Shown piece by piece: positions 21,781-33,500 of a stretch of 64,000 nt of DNA (position 1 is the first letter of the stretch; each line of letters opens with the position of its first letter). Source of the DNA: Posidonia oceanica (Eukaryota; Streptophyta; Magnoliopsida; Alismatales; Posidoniaceae); contig JAZBRS010000029.1 in assembly GCA_037176725.1 (NCBI GenBank), forward strand, positions 43,782,001-43,846,000. The letters are read 5' to 3'. The notes under the pieces were generated by a model, which searched no databases, was not told where the DNA came from, and was given only the letters and a program-made list of their open reading frames with translations. The position numbers were made by a program, and so were the translations under genes.

Positions 21781-22019
21781 TGCATGTATTTGCATTTGTT
21801 TTCCTTTGCATTGCTTTGCTTTGCATTTCTTGTTTGGTTTTGCGTGTTAATTCACGCATTTCCCTCGGTTTTCCTTGTCTCCCGATAATAGACATGGTGG
21901 CGACTCTGATTTGTCTTATCTTCTTCTTTTCTTCCCTTTTTAAGTGTTTTCGAGTTGAGCCCTCCTCCTCGGATCATCGCCGCTAATAGTAAGCCTGATT
22001 CTGATTGGGATTACTACAG

Positions 22020-22036
22020 TGGCGACTCTGCTGGGG
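22020..22036 (+). other. Primer-binding site of element A
   Basis: TGGCGACTCTGCTGGGG begins one base after the LTR end. A TGG start adjacent to an LTR is the hallmark of a tRNA 3'-CCA primer site. From memory, Ogre elements are reported to use tRNA-Arg; I cannot confirm the tRNA here. Confidence 0.88.
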
Positions 22037-23411
22037 TTGCTAGACTCCGGCTTTCGCCTTCGCTTTCGTTCGCTTGGGATTTGCATTCTTTGTTTGCCTT
22101 TGTGCCTTTGTCTGCCTTGTCTGTTTGCCTTTTGTGCCTCCTTTGCCCGTTTTGCTCGCTTTTCTGTGCAAACTCCTAGCGAGTCGCCTCGTGGCTACTC
22201 TGTCTAGGTTTTGCACCTCCTTTGCCTCGGTTTGCGCTCTGTTTTGCTTTGCTTTGCCTGCTGTGGCACTCTTGCTTGGTTGCTTGCTTGATTGCTTGCT
22301 TCTTGCTTGTTTGTTTCTCTGCTCCTACACTTACCTGCTTTAATGCTTACTTGTCTTTATCTTTCTTTATCTATCTGCTTATAATTGCTTTACTTCTCAC
22401 ACAATGCATGTCTACATACTTGTTTGGCAACAATGCATGCTTTTTGAATGCTGAATGCTTTTCTTACACATTTGCTATGTCACTACGCACGCACATGCCT
22501 TGCATATATGCCTTTTGACATGATGGATGCTTTTTCTTCACTATCATGCTCACGAACACTCGCACATGCCATGCACTTGCCTTTTGCTGTGTTGTATGTT
22601 GTTTGCCTGCCATGTTTGACTGATTTTCTTCCCTTTCGCACATGCCATGCCTAGGATAGTAGAGACTTGTTTGCTCTTCCCATGGTTAACTAAAAATGGC
22701 AAGTAAAAAGAACTTCTAGGAGTAACTAGAGACTTCAAACAATCCTTCACCCCCTTAGGTTAATAAAACACGCAAGATAAAAGACTTTAATCATTTGCAT
22801 AAGCATCATATAGGGCATGCATCTTCTCATCTGAGTCCACCTATTAGTCTGCGAAGGACAGTCCCGGCCTCTTGCTCCACCGATTTGGGCGTGGCGCGAG
22901 TCAGTCGATCTGTCCCCCCCTCGTCTGGGGGTCGTGTCGGTGTTAGTAGAGGGTACCACCCACGCTTTGGCGGGGTAGAGGCCACCAACGCACCACCCTA
23001 TCATTTCCTGAGCTTTGGGCCGGGAGTTAGACAGGGAACCTACTTTTCTGACCTGAGTCGGTGACCCGTACACCCAGGGATACCCGAAGTAGATCACCTG
23101 CTAAGATACACTAGCTAGGTAAGGGGGGCATACTAGAAAGCATACATATCATTCATGCCATTTAACTTAACTCATTTGCATTCATCTTTTCAGTTTCTAA
23201 CCCCAGTTTCCTTCTGTTTGTGTCAGCAGTGATCGGTAAGCGAGTTCCCCTTGCTAGAGCTTGAGTACCGACCCTTGTTGGCACCCCTGTTGCGACCTTA
23301 TTCGCGACCATTCCCCCTTCTGAGCTATCCGCCTTTGCGACGATAGCTCCTATTAGGAATCACCGTTTGAACACCCGTCGCAGCCCCATTCTCACACGCT
23401 CTAGGTCAGCA
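22037..23411 (+). other. 5' leader of element A
   Basis: About 1.4 kb lies between the primer-binding site and the gag ATG. The first 350 bases are T/G-rich with many TTTGCCT and CTTGC words. Later parts match the B leader in reverse complement. No conserved frame is seen. It should contain the packaging signal, which I cannot locate. Confidence 0.65.
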
Positions 23412-25640
23412 ATGGTCCAGTACGTCAGTGAGCCTCTCTTCACTCCTGTCACGGAGGGTGTTTCCGTTCCGACCCCCCCGGTTGCTCCTTCTGTCCCCGT
23501 TGCTCCCACTCCGATGCCAGGGTTTCCTCCCCTGACGCCTCTAGGATCTCAGTATGTCCCGGGACAGTGGCAAGCATCTCTTCCTCCGGATCCAATCGCC
23601 GAGTCTATCTTGACAACCGTCACTCGTGTTCCGGAGACGCCACTGCCCCCTCCATCCCAGGGATACGTCGCCTTCGACATCCCTTCTACCGCTGTTGCGA
23701 CTTTTTCTGTAGAATCTTTTCCCCCCGGACAGTCTGTGTCCGTGCCACTTGCTTCTCAACCTCTACCGGCACTGCACTTCAGCGTCCCCACTGGCGAGAC
23801 GCCTGAGGCACAGTACCAGCACCTGATGGAGCTTGCCCAGAGACTGCAGGGCATGACTCTATCTGTTCGTCCTTCCTGTGCTCCTATCGTTCCTGAGGTT
23901 CCTTTGAGGCCAGTTCCTGCACCTCATGCATCTACCTCTACACCTCTGCCTCGACCATCGTCTCAACTGCTCACGGTTCCGACGATGGGGGCCCGTTTAC
24001 CGCCTCCTTCTGCACAACACTTAGCACAGCATGCTCCTCTTCCTCCTGGTGGTCAGTCCTTTGGACCGGCTGGAGCCCAGTACCTCACTAGCTCACTGTC
24101 TGGCACCCCGCCTGTACAGCAACTGGTGCTCCGTCATCCTACCCCTATCACAGCACAGCATGGCATCTACTCTTCCCCTTTGCATCAAGTCCAGCATCCT
24201 GCATACACTCCTACATACACAGTTCCCCAGCATGGATACGCCGGCCATCCCGTTGCTCCACCAGGCGACGCTATGGTAGATCCGGAGGAGCACTTAGGTG
24301 CGACCCATTCGGCGTATGTGCTCACTACCCCTGCTGATCCCTCCCCTGTAGCAGCAACTCCGGACCCCATCAACAACCGGATGGACGTCCTAGAGAAGGC
24401 ACTACGACTAGTGCAGGGTACTGAGCACCAGACCTACCAATTTCGGGACCTCTGCTGCTTTCTAGAGGCGGTACTCCCTCCGAAGTTCAAAATCCCGGAC
24501 TTCGAGAAATACAATGGTAGGGGTTGCCCCGTGGCACACCTGAAGGCGTATTGCGGTGATCTCGCTCAGCTTCAGGCTGACGAGAGGTTGCTGATCCGCC
24601 TGTTCCAGAAGAGTTTGACTGGGCCGGCACTCAAGTGGTTTACATCGCTTGACATGTCAGCCATCAAGACTTGGAACGACCTCAGTTAGGCGTTCCTGGA
24701 ACAATACTCCTTCAACCTCGATCTAGTCCCAAAGCAGGCGGACTTGATCGCAATCAAGCAGAATTCCAGCGAGCCGTTCGGGGAGTACGTCGGCCGCTGG
24801 CGCGTCCTTGCCTCCCAAGTTCGAGATAGACCCTCTGATGAGGAGTCTATTGAGATCGTCATCAAAAGGGCGTAGCCATCTCTTGGAGCTCTGCTTAGCA
24901 TCCAACCAGTCACTACTTTTGCTGCACTCATCAAAGCTGGAGCGCACGTGGAGAGTTCTTTGCGAAGTGGCAACTTCCTGGCTCTCTCTGCGTTCGCTAA
25001 GCAGGTCGCGATCAGCAGTAACAGTGCCAACAGCAGCACATCCAACAACAACAGCGGTAGCAACAACAACCGCCTGAAGAGGAAAGACTCGCCGAAAACC
25101 GCTGTTGCATTCGTCGACTCCCCTGCTGTGCCTGTTCGCTTGCCATCCCGGCCTGCCCCAGCTCAGATGGTGTACGCTCCTGCACCTAGGAATCCACCCA
25201 CACCACAGATCACAACCACCGCTAGACCGGTCTACCCTGCCACACCGGTTCAGCAAGGCTTATACCAGAGGCAAAGAAGGCCACTCACTGAGAAGCGTAG
25301 ATTCGCCCCACTGGTGAAACCGCTCACGGTCATCTTGCCGAAGGTTGCATCGCTCCTGAAGTTCCCGGAGGTTCATCCGCCCCCAAGTCCCTTGCCGCTT
25401 TGGTTTAGGGCGAACCTCTTCTGCAATTTCCATCGAAGTGCCGAGCATTCGACGGATAATTGCTTCTCCTTGCGGAACGCTATTCAGGATTTAATCGAAT
25501 CGGGAACGATTGTGATTGACACGCATGAGGCATCCACTCAAGCACACACGCATGCGTCTGCACATTCAGCTGTTCCCCCTCATTCTGGCATCATCCACCA
25601 ACCCCTACCGGAGCACTCTTATCCGGGAGGGGCGGGAACC
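23412..25640 (+). pseudogene. Gag of element A
   Basis: Gag builds the particle and binds the genomic RNA. I chose the ATG at 23412 (MVQYVSEP) because element B starts alike; upstream in-frame codons are not conserved starts. The N-terminal 330 residues are rich in Pro, Ser and Gln. The capsid-like part has RLLIRLFQKSLTGPALKWF and SEPFGEYVGRWRVLASQVRD. The nucleocapsid-type motif CNFHRSAEHSTDNC (C-x2-H-x4-H-x4-C) is at 25422-25463. Two stops interrupt the frame, TAG at 24687-24689 and TAG at 24873-24875; both are CAG in element B. The frame continues into the protease without shift. Confidence 0.88.
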
Positions 25641-28600
25641 TCAGGCATCCATTCTGTCTTTCCTTCTGGACCTGCTACCTCTGTGGTAGACCCTTCTGAT
25701 CATATCTCTGACATCTCTGAGCCTTTCCCTGTGAATCTCTATCTCACGGTAGTTGCCGGCTCTGAGTCGGGAGTTCACACGATCCGACCGCGTGCCAGGC
25801 CGGAGCGCCCCTCCGCGCCCCCCACTGTGCTTCCTCAGGCTCAATCCCCTATACACCTCCTAGCTAGGGCCCAGCCTAGATCCCCCATCCATCTCTTAGG
25901 GCGACCTCAGCTAGAATCCCCTGTACACCTTCTAGGCAGACCACAACCTGCCCTAGCCTTCCCACCCCAACAACCATACCCTCTAGGTAGACCTCAACAC
26001 CCAATAGGTCCCCCTGTAACCCCTCCTGTGCTCGCAGCACGTGCTCCAGTGGTTATTGACTTAACCCTGGACACCCATCGCGTCCCTTACAGCTACGCCA
26101 CAGAAATGTGCGGGGAAGTAACGCGATCGGGGAGGGTCTACAGGCCCCCAGCACTGGCAATTAGGCCAAATCACCCCAAGCCCGCTATGCCCCCACCCTC
26201 TAGCCAACCCGTAGCAGATCCAACCCCAAATCAACTCGTAGCAAGCCAAATCCTTGCCCAGCCTGTAGCGGCCCAGCTTCCTGTCACTACCCCCTTAGAG
26301 CTTGCCCAAACAACCCCTCCTGTTGCCAAAAAGAACCAACCCAAGGCAGACTTAACCTCCCAACTTAAGAAGGTCAAAGTTGACATTCCCATTTGGGACC
26401 TGATCCACACCTCTGCCGAACACCGCGAGGCTTTTCTTTGCGTGTTCCAGGCTGCCCGTGTGTCTCAGTCTATTGAGCCTTCAGCCTTGGAAAGCATGGT
26501 AGGGTTGATTGCGGAGCCCCAGGTCATCTCTTTTACAAGTGATGAGCTGCCTCCGGTGGGGATTAATCACAACCAACCCCTGTTCGTCACGGTTCAGTTC
26601 AAAAGCTTTCGCATTCCCCTAACACTGGTTGATAATGGGTCAGGCCTTAATGTCTACCCCTTGCGTACTGCAACCAAGCTCGGATTCAAAGCCGAGGACA
26701 TCACGCCAGCCGTGAAGGGAATGACAGCTTTTGACAACACCCACCATGACGCTCTAGGGATTCTGATTATTCCTCTTGCTATTGGCCCGGTCCTCTTCGT
26801 TGTAGAATTCTATGTCGTCGACTTGAAGCCAAATTTCAATCTTCTACTTGGGTGCCCTTGGCTCCACAAGCATCAGGTCCTTCCTTCGACCCTCCATCGG
26901 ATGATAAAGTACCGTCGCGGCGATGATGTCATTGTCGTCATGGCGGAGAACTTTGAGAAGGAGCAGATCGAAGCAGTCTCCCCCATGTCTTCACAAGCTA
27001 TCCCATTTAACCCCGAGACTTCTGAAGCTCTATATCGCGTTAATCGGTGCGAGCCGGTTAACTTCATTCCTAATCTTGAACGTGTCAACTCCTTGGCCGT
27101 TCACAGCAACCCCTTCCGAATGGTCGAGAATGTATGTCACAGGTGGGGTTACATAAAGGGTACACCGCTCGGGCGTCATGGCCAGGGGATCGCAGAGCCG
27201 ATCGTAGCGGTGGAGCGGAGGAAATCTAAAGGCCTCAGTTACGAACCCAAGCTCAACGAAGATCACTGCCTTCAGCTCAAGGATCAAGAACCAGCCATCC
27301 CCAGAGACCTCACTAACTTCACCAGTGCAGGAATCCTGGGATCGACCGATGATCAAGCCGCAGCGCCGATAGAAGACTGGGTCTGCATTGAGGACTACTA
27401 CTCGGATGAGGAGCAGTCTGGCACAGTAGAGGCAGTCCCAACTAGCAGCAAGGCAATGATCAGCACAGAGGCACCGCAATCAGTATGTTCAGCTCGCCCT
27501 CTAGCAGATACAGCAGACAGCTCAGCAGGCTCTGTGGCAGAACTGGCAAGCCCTCACACTTTCGCAGCCACATCTACATTTCAAGTGCAGGCAGCAGCGG
27601 TGCAGGAGTCAGAGACACTCCTTCTGGCAGAATTGGGCAGGCTACCAGCAGTCACAGTCACACTAGTGCCACCGTCCCTCTCTCTGGAGGGACAGTCAAT
27701 TAATTCAATCAGCAGCACAGCTCAGCCCACTCCAGCCGCCACATCACTGGGAGCGCAGTTAGCGCAGTCCGCTCCACATCTTCCTGACGCCAAGCAGCAA
27801 CTCTCTTGGTCGGCCCCCACGGCGTCAGAAGCTACGCTCTCACAATCACAGCCAGTTGCAGAGGACCAACTAAGCACCGTAGTCTCTCGGCCCTTGAGCC
27901 CTCAGAAGAGCGCCTCTGCCTGCTCTCCACCTGCAACAGTAACACTGGCAGCATACCCATCTGTGGCCCCGCTGACCAGTCTATTTGGGTCTCCTACGCC
28001 AAAGCTGCCATTATCAGGCGCGCCCATGAACTAGATCATGCAAATTCCAAGGGCAGCAATCCATTTTGCAGTCGGGCCAGTGCCGCAGGCCCTCGGCGCC
28101 TACTACGTCGACTCACCCTCAGACGAGGAGGAAGGAGTGGCGATAGAAGCCCAGGTTGATTCATGGATGTTCGACTTAGAGTTACTTTATCAAGAACAAA
28201 TCAAGTCGATAGTAGAAGACCTGGCAGAGCATCGAGCCGCAGAAAGGAAAGGGAAAGCCGTGGCTACGGACCCTCCTCTGCAAGAAGACCATGCCTCTAT
28301 CATGGTCCTGGAAGAAGGCTCGGCAGCATCGGACTCCCCTAGACCAGATGAGCTCATCACTCTCCAACCAGAAGGCGGGTCTAGGTGATTTGTGCAACAC
28401 ATGCCCCACCGAAGCAGCATAGCGAGCAGCAGTGCCCAGATCAGCCGCCGGTCCGGCATACCCTCCACAAGCACACTAGAAGACTCAGAGGAGGGAGCAC
28501 TAGCAGTCCAAGCAGCAGCAGTAACTGAGCAGAAAGCAGAATCAGTAGTAGAGTTGCTAGCAGCCTCAGCAGTAGAATCATCAGCAGTATCAACAGTAGA

Positions 28601-28715
28601 ATCAGCAAGGCCCTCAGCAGTCTTAGCAGAGCACTCAGCAGAATCAGTCAGGCCAGAGCAAACAGCAGAAGGAGTTGCCAGGGCGGAGGTCGCGCACCGA
28701 GGCTACAAGAATACC
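25641..28715 (+). pseudogene. Protease, G-patch-like motif and linker of the element A polyprotein
   Basis: The frame continues from gag. A Pro-rich stretch is followed by THRVPYSYATEMCGEVTRSG near 26076-26135, then the retropepsin-like domain. Its active-site block VDNGSGLNVYP has the Asp at 26631-26633, and NLLLGCPWLHKHQVLPSTLH closes the domain. The DNGS form is the one I know from Ogre proteases. GYIKGTPLGRHGQGI at about 27147-27191 matches a G-patch pattern. Downstream, YYVDSPSDEEEG and DHASIMVLEE are conserved with B. Stops are TAG 28032-28034, TGA 28386-28388 and TGA 28716-28718. Codons corresponding to the last two are sense in B, so the linker looks like ordinary coding sequence rather than an intron. 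Confidence 0.8.
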
Positions 28716-28718
28716 TGA

Positions 28719-30503
28719 GTGAGCGTGACCATCCTGAAGCGTCACCAGGGCCAAGCAGCGGAACACATACACTCTTTCAACATCACAAGTCCTTCTTTTG
28801 AGAAAGAGATCCTCTCGGAACTTATTGCTTATGGAGAGGAGGACGATACAGGCATGGATGAGATTGACGAACCGTTGCCCGAGTTCCGGCCCTATGACGA
28901 CGACCTAGAAGGCCCCAACCTCCACGTTGAAGAAGAAACGGAGGTTGTCAACATCGGCACAGCTGAGGAAGTCAGAGAAATTCGTATCAGTGCTCAGCTG
29001 TCCTCCCAGGCTCGAGCAGAATTCATCGCATTCCTGAAAGAATATGCGGATGTCTTCGCCTGGAGTTATGAAGATATGGTCGGCCTTGACATAGAGGTAG
29101 TGGTGCACAATCTGCCCTTAAACCCGGACGCCAAGCCGGTAAAGCAGAAGCTAAGAAGATGGCGACCGCAGTGGCTGCTCATGATCAAAGAAGAGATAAT
29201 GAAGTAGCTCAGAGTCAACTTTCTGAAGGTCGTTCTTTATCCTGAGTGGCTGGCAAACATTGTACCTGTGCCCAAGAAAGATGGCCGAATCCGGATCTAC
29301 ATCGACTACAGAGACCTGAACAAGGCAAGTCCCAAGGACGACTTTCCCCTGCCTCACATTGACGTCCTAGTCGACAAGACAGCGGGCCACAAGATGCTCT
29401 CCTTCATGGACGGCTTTTCTGGATACAATCAAATCAAAATGGCAGAAGAAGACATGGAAAAGACTTCATTCATTACCCCTTGGGGAGTATTCTGCTACCA
29501 AGTCATGCCGTTCAGTCTGAAGAATGTTGGTGCGACCTATCAGAGGGCCATGACTGCACTGTTCCACGACCTCATGCACCAAGAAGTAGAGGTCTACGTA
29601 GACGACATGATTGCCAAAACTAGAGAGCCTGAAGACCACCTTGTCTGTCTAAAAAAGCTCTTTGACCGTCTACGGAAATACAAATTGCACCTGAATCCCA
29701 AGAAGTGTGTATTCGGGGTGTCTTCTGGCAAGCTACTCGGCTACATTGTTAGCCAAAGAGGGATTGAGGTGGACCCGATGAAAGCAAAAGCCATCGTGGA
29801 CATGCCACCCCCCAGAACTGAAAAGGAGGTCAGAAGTCTGCTTGGGCGTTTACAGTATATCAGTCGCTTTATTGCACAGCTTACGCCCATCTGTGAACCC
29901 ATATTCAAGCTCCTGAGGAAGAATGCGCAAATCGACTGGAGCAAGGAGTGTCAGGCTGCATTTGCCAAGATCAAGCAGCTATTGATCAAGCCTCCTGTCC
30001 TGGTTCCACCTACACCAGGGAGACCTTTGCTTCTCTACCTTTCTACCACGCAGCATTCCATGGGCGCCGTCTTGGGCCAACATGACGAATCTGGTAGAAG
30101 GGAGCGCGCCATCTATTACCTGAGCAAGAAGTTTAATGAATGCGAAGCCAGGTACAGTATACTAGAGAAGACCTGCTTGTCCCTTGTCTGGGCTGCACAG
30201 AAACTAAGGCACTACATGATGGCATACCCAGTTCAGCTCTTATGCCGGCATGATCCTATCAAGTTCCTCTTTTAGAAGCCGGCCATGGTAGGCAGATGTG
30301 CTAAGTGGCAGGTGTTATTGTCTCAGTACGACATCACCTTTGTCACACAGAAATCCATGAAGGGTCAGGCCATGGCAGACCATCTTGCTGATCTTCCTCT
30401 GCCAGAATACCAACCCCTCCAGACGCAGTTCCCTGACGAGGACATCCTTTTCGCAATGGAGGGCTCTGAGGAGAAAAATCCTGAAAAACAAGAGGAATGG
30501 TAG
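28719..30503 (+). pseudogene. Reverse transcriptase and RNase H of element A
   Basis: This copies the element RNA into DNA and degrades the template. Blocks in order: EYADVFAWSYEDMVGLD, VPVPKKDGRIRIYIDYRDLN, DFPLPHIDVLVD, FMDGFSGYNQIKMAEEDMEK, the catalytic YVDD at 29595-29606 followed by MIAKT, and the thumb/connection with LGYIVSQRGIEVDP. The ordinary RNase H follows, with GAVLGQHDESG and IYYLSKKFNECEARYS. Stops are TAG 29205-29207, TAG 30273-30275 and TAG 30501-30503. Each stands where B has a Gln codon. Otherwise the frame is intact over 1.8 kb. Confidence 0.9.
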
Positions 30504-33500
30504 CTCTACTTTGATGGCGCTGTCAACAAAAAGGGCCAAGGCGTGGGCGCAGTGCTCACTATGCCCCAAGGACAGATGATTCCCTTCGCGAGGAAACTGA
30601 CTTTCACCTGCACAAACAATCAAGCTGAATATGAAGCATGTATCCTAGGGTTGAAGGTCGCCCTCGAGCACAAGGCGCAGAAGCTGCATGTGCACGGTGA
30701 TGCCATGCTAGTAATTTCTCAAGTGAACGGCGACTGGAGAACAAAAGATCCCAAGCTTGTGCCGTATCACGAACACCTGTTGAGGCTGATGGAAGAATTT
30801 GAGAGCATCTGCTTCACATACATGAATAGAGCAAAGAATGCATACGCAGACTGTAGCGATCCCGATCGGAATCAGGCTCGCTAAATATAGCGGCGATTGA
30901 GGTCCGAGGAAGAGGCTCAACTCGAAAACACTTGGAATCGAGGAGAAAAAGGGAAGATAAGACAAATCAGAGTCGCCACCACGTCTATTAACGGAAGACG
31001 AGGAAAACCGGGGTAATGCGTGAATTAACACGCAAAACCAAGCAAGGAATGCAAAGCAAAGCAATGCAAAGGAAGATAAATGCAAACAAATGCAAAATAG
31101 ATGACTCTAGCCTAAGATAAAGGCAGTATGGTCATTGCGGGCCAAAAGACAGGGTAAGGACTCCTGTTACGTGCGGGGAAGGTATTAGGCACCCCCGACA
31201 CGCCCGAAAATCGGTCTTTCTAGGCTTACGCTCGCATACGCAGAAAAATGCAGGATTGAATGTCTATGTGCCTATAAATGCCTGAATGAATGCTCAAGAT
31301 GTGCTCTAAGTGGGAAGAAACAAAGCAAAAAAGTAAACGTGCTCTCTAAGTGCTCAGCTACGCTGTCCGTGTTTCGAACCAGGCGAAACCTAGCTCGTGA
31401 GAACTCCAGGCAGTAAGCATCACAGCCCTATATGCAAATGCAAGCGAGAAAACAAAACAGCGAGAAAACCATGCAATGCGAACGACATACGAGGGAAAAC
31501 GGCGCAAAACACGTAAAACGAGACGAGAAATGAGCAACGCACGCAAAACGATGCAAAGGAGCGAAACCGGCATGCAAAACAAGACGAGAAAACAGAAAGG
31601 CACGCAAAACGAGCGGAAAACAAGGCAACACACAAAACGAGACAAGAAAACAGAAGGGCACGCAAAACGGTGCCAAAACGAGAGCAGGCACGCAAAACGG
31701 TGCCAAAACAGCGAAGCAAAACTTCGAAAAAAGCCATGAGAATGCAAGAATGTAGAAAGTGATTAGAAAAGGTCAAAGGGGAGTCAAAACAACGCATGTG
31801 TAAGAACAGACGTCATTCAGGACCACTCAGAGTAGGTGCGAAAACCTACTGAGGGGAGAGGGGGCAAACGGAAGGATTACCACCTCTTTGCGACTGCTTC
31901 CCACTAAACCGTTCCACTGTGTGTCTCGCATGCTGCCCAAAGCTCGCGATGCGATCGGATCTTGGAAAAAGGGGGAAGAAAGTCACATTAAGTAGCAAAT
32001 CCAAGGAAAACTCAACACAAAACACACAGGAGTATGCGAAATGGGGATTTGAATGGACAAGCAGAAAGGGGAAGTCCTATTCTACATGCTCGAAGAGACA
32101 GAAAGCGAAAACAAGGAAAACTGTGCAAATGGCATGCAAATGAATGCAATGCAGGGGTTCAGGAGGACATACCTGGAAATCCGGGAGCCTGATCTGAAAT
32201 CTGTCTGGTCCATGCTGAAGAGCGCTTTACTGCGGTCGCCTGGGCAGCTTACTTGAGAAGATCCAACGGCCGGATTGGAAGATATCGTAGCTTCAAGGCA
32301 GAAGGGCCAGAACAGGGGAGAAGAATGGATCTAAGTGTTCAGGGGGGTCCTAGGGGTGTGCAAAGGGTCCTCCCAGGTGAAGGGGAGCTAGAAGTGCTTA
32401 GTGTGTGCAAGAAGATGCTAGAATGCAAGGCTAGATGAGTGCAGGATGCATGCAAAAGCAAGAAAAAGCAATGATAGGAAACTGGGAAAAACCAGGATTT
32501 CAGAAAGTATTTTGAAAAAGAAAGGGGCTAAAAATGCAAATTTTCCAGAAAACAGGGGTCCACATGAAGGGGTTTTGAAAACAGGGGAGGACAGAGGTCC
32601 ATTTTGCAAAAAAAACTAAGCTCAGAAAGGTGTTTTGAAAAGAGGGTATGCTTTGAGAGAGGTTTTGAAACCAAAAAGAGGTCAGAGTGCAATTTTGAAA
32701 AAACTAGGGTCTAAAATGCAATTTCTCCAGAAAACAAGGTTCCAGGGAGTCTGGGAATGCTAGTGGAAGGTCTGCAAGAAATTTGGTAGGCATAGGAGCT
32801 AAAATGCAACCTAAGGGCAAAAAAGGTCTTTTCACATGATTTTTTAAAAGATGCAAGGACCTATGTGTGATTTTGAAATTATGTAGGGGCTGAAAATGCA
32901 ATTCAGCATGGAAAACATGCTCTGAAAATTAAATGACAGGACCACAGTGCAATTTTTGGAAAATATGGGGTTAAAAATGCAATGCAGTAAGCTAAAAATG
33001 CATGCAACAGTTACTGTCCATTTAAAATGGACCTAAATGCAAATATGCAAAAGCAGAAGGTTGAAAATGCAATGCAGTATGCAAAAATAAAAAATAAATC
33101 CTAAGTTGCTACAGTGCAATGGGGCTACATGCTAAAACAGTAAATTACAGGGACTCAGACTGCAATATTATATGGTAAAGTATATGCATTTAAATGAAAT
33201 GATTTAGTGCAGGACCTATATGCAAAAATCGAAAACAGAGGGGCTGAAATGCAAAATATTACAACAGCACAGCACAGTAAACGGACCACATTGCAAATAC
33301 TGAAAAACATAAACAGATCATACAATTTAGCAAAGTATTTAATTAAAAACCAAGCAGGATAAATGAAATAAGGACTGGAATGTAAAAATGAGAAAACTTA
33401 GGACAGACATGCAATATTTACCCTAAAACTATATAAACTGAAAAATAAGTAAATAGTAATCGGTCGACGGCCGTGAGCACTGTAGCAGCAAGCTGCCAGT

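Larger units (their letters stand above)
15772..22018 (+). mobile_element. 5' LTR of element A (6247 bp)
   Basis: It starts TGTTGACACCCC and ends TTACTACA. Sections in order: an A/T-rich stretch (about 16000-17280), a GC-rich stretch (about 17540-18800), a region of recurring TTGCAT...GTCC words (about 18950-19900), a 30-bp tandem array (about 20657-21296), and a conserved terminal block (about 21650-22018). The terminal block includes a 12-base copy of the primer-binding site at 21897-21908. It is 139 bp longer than the 3' LTR, close to the five-unit difference in the 30-bp array. The LTR would supply promoter and polyadenylation signals, but I cannot place them confidently. Confidence 0.93.

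Noticed and set aside
28384..28720. Ogre-type intron between protease and RT, with TCTAG/GTGATT as donor
   Set aside because: The same place in B reads as sense codons (TCTAGATGG) and the linker keeps its reading frame in both elements.
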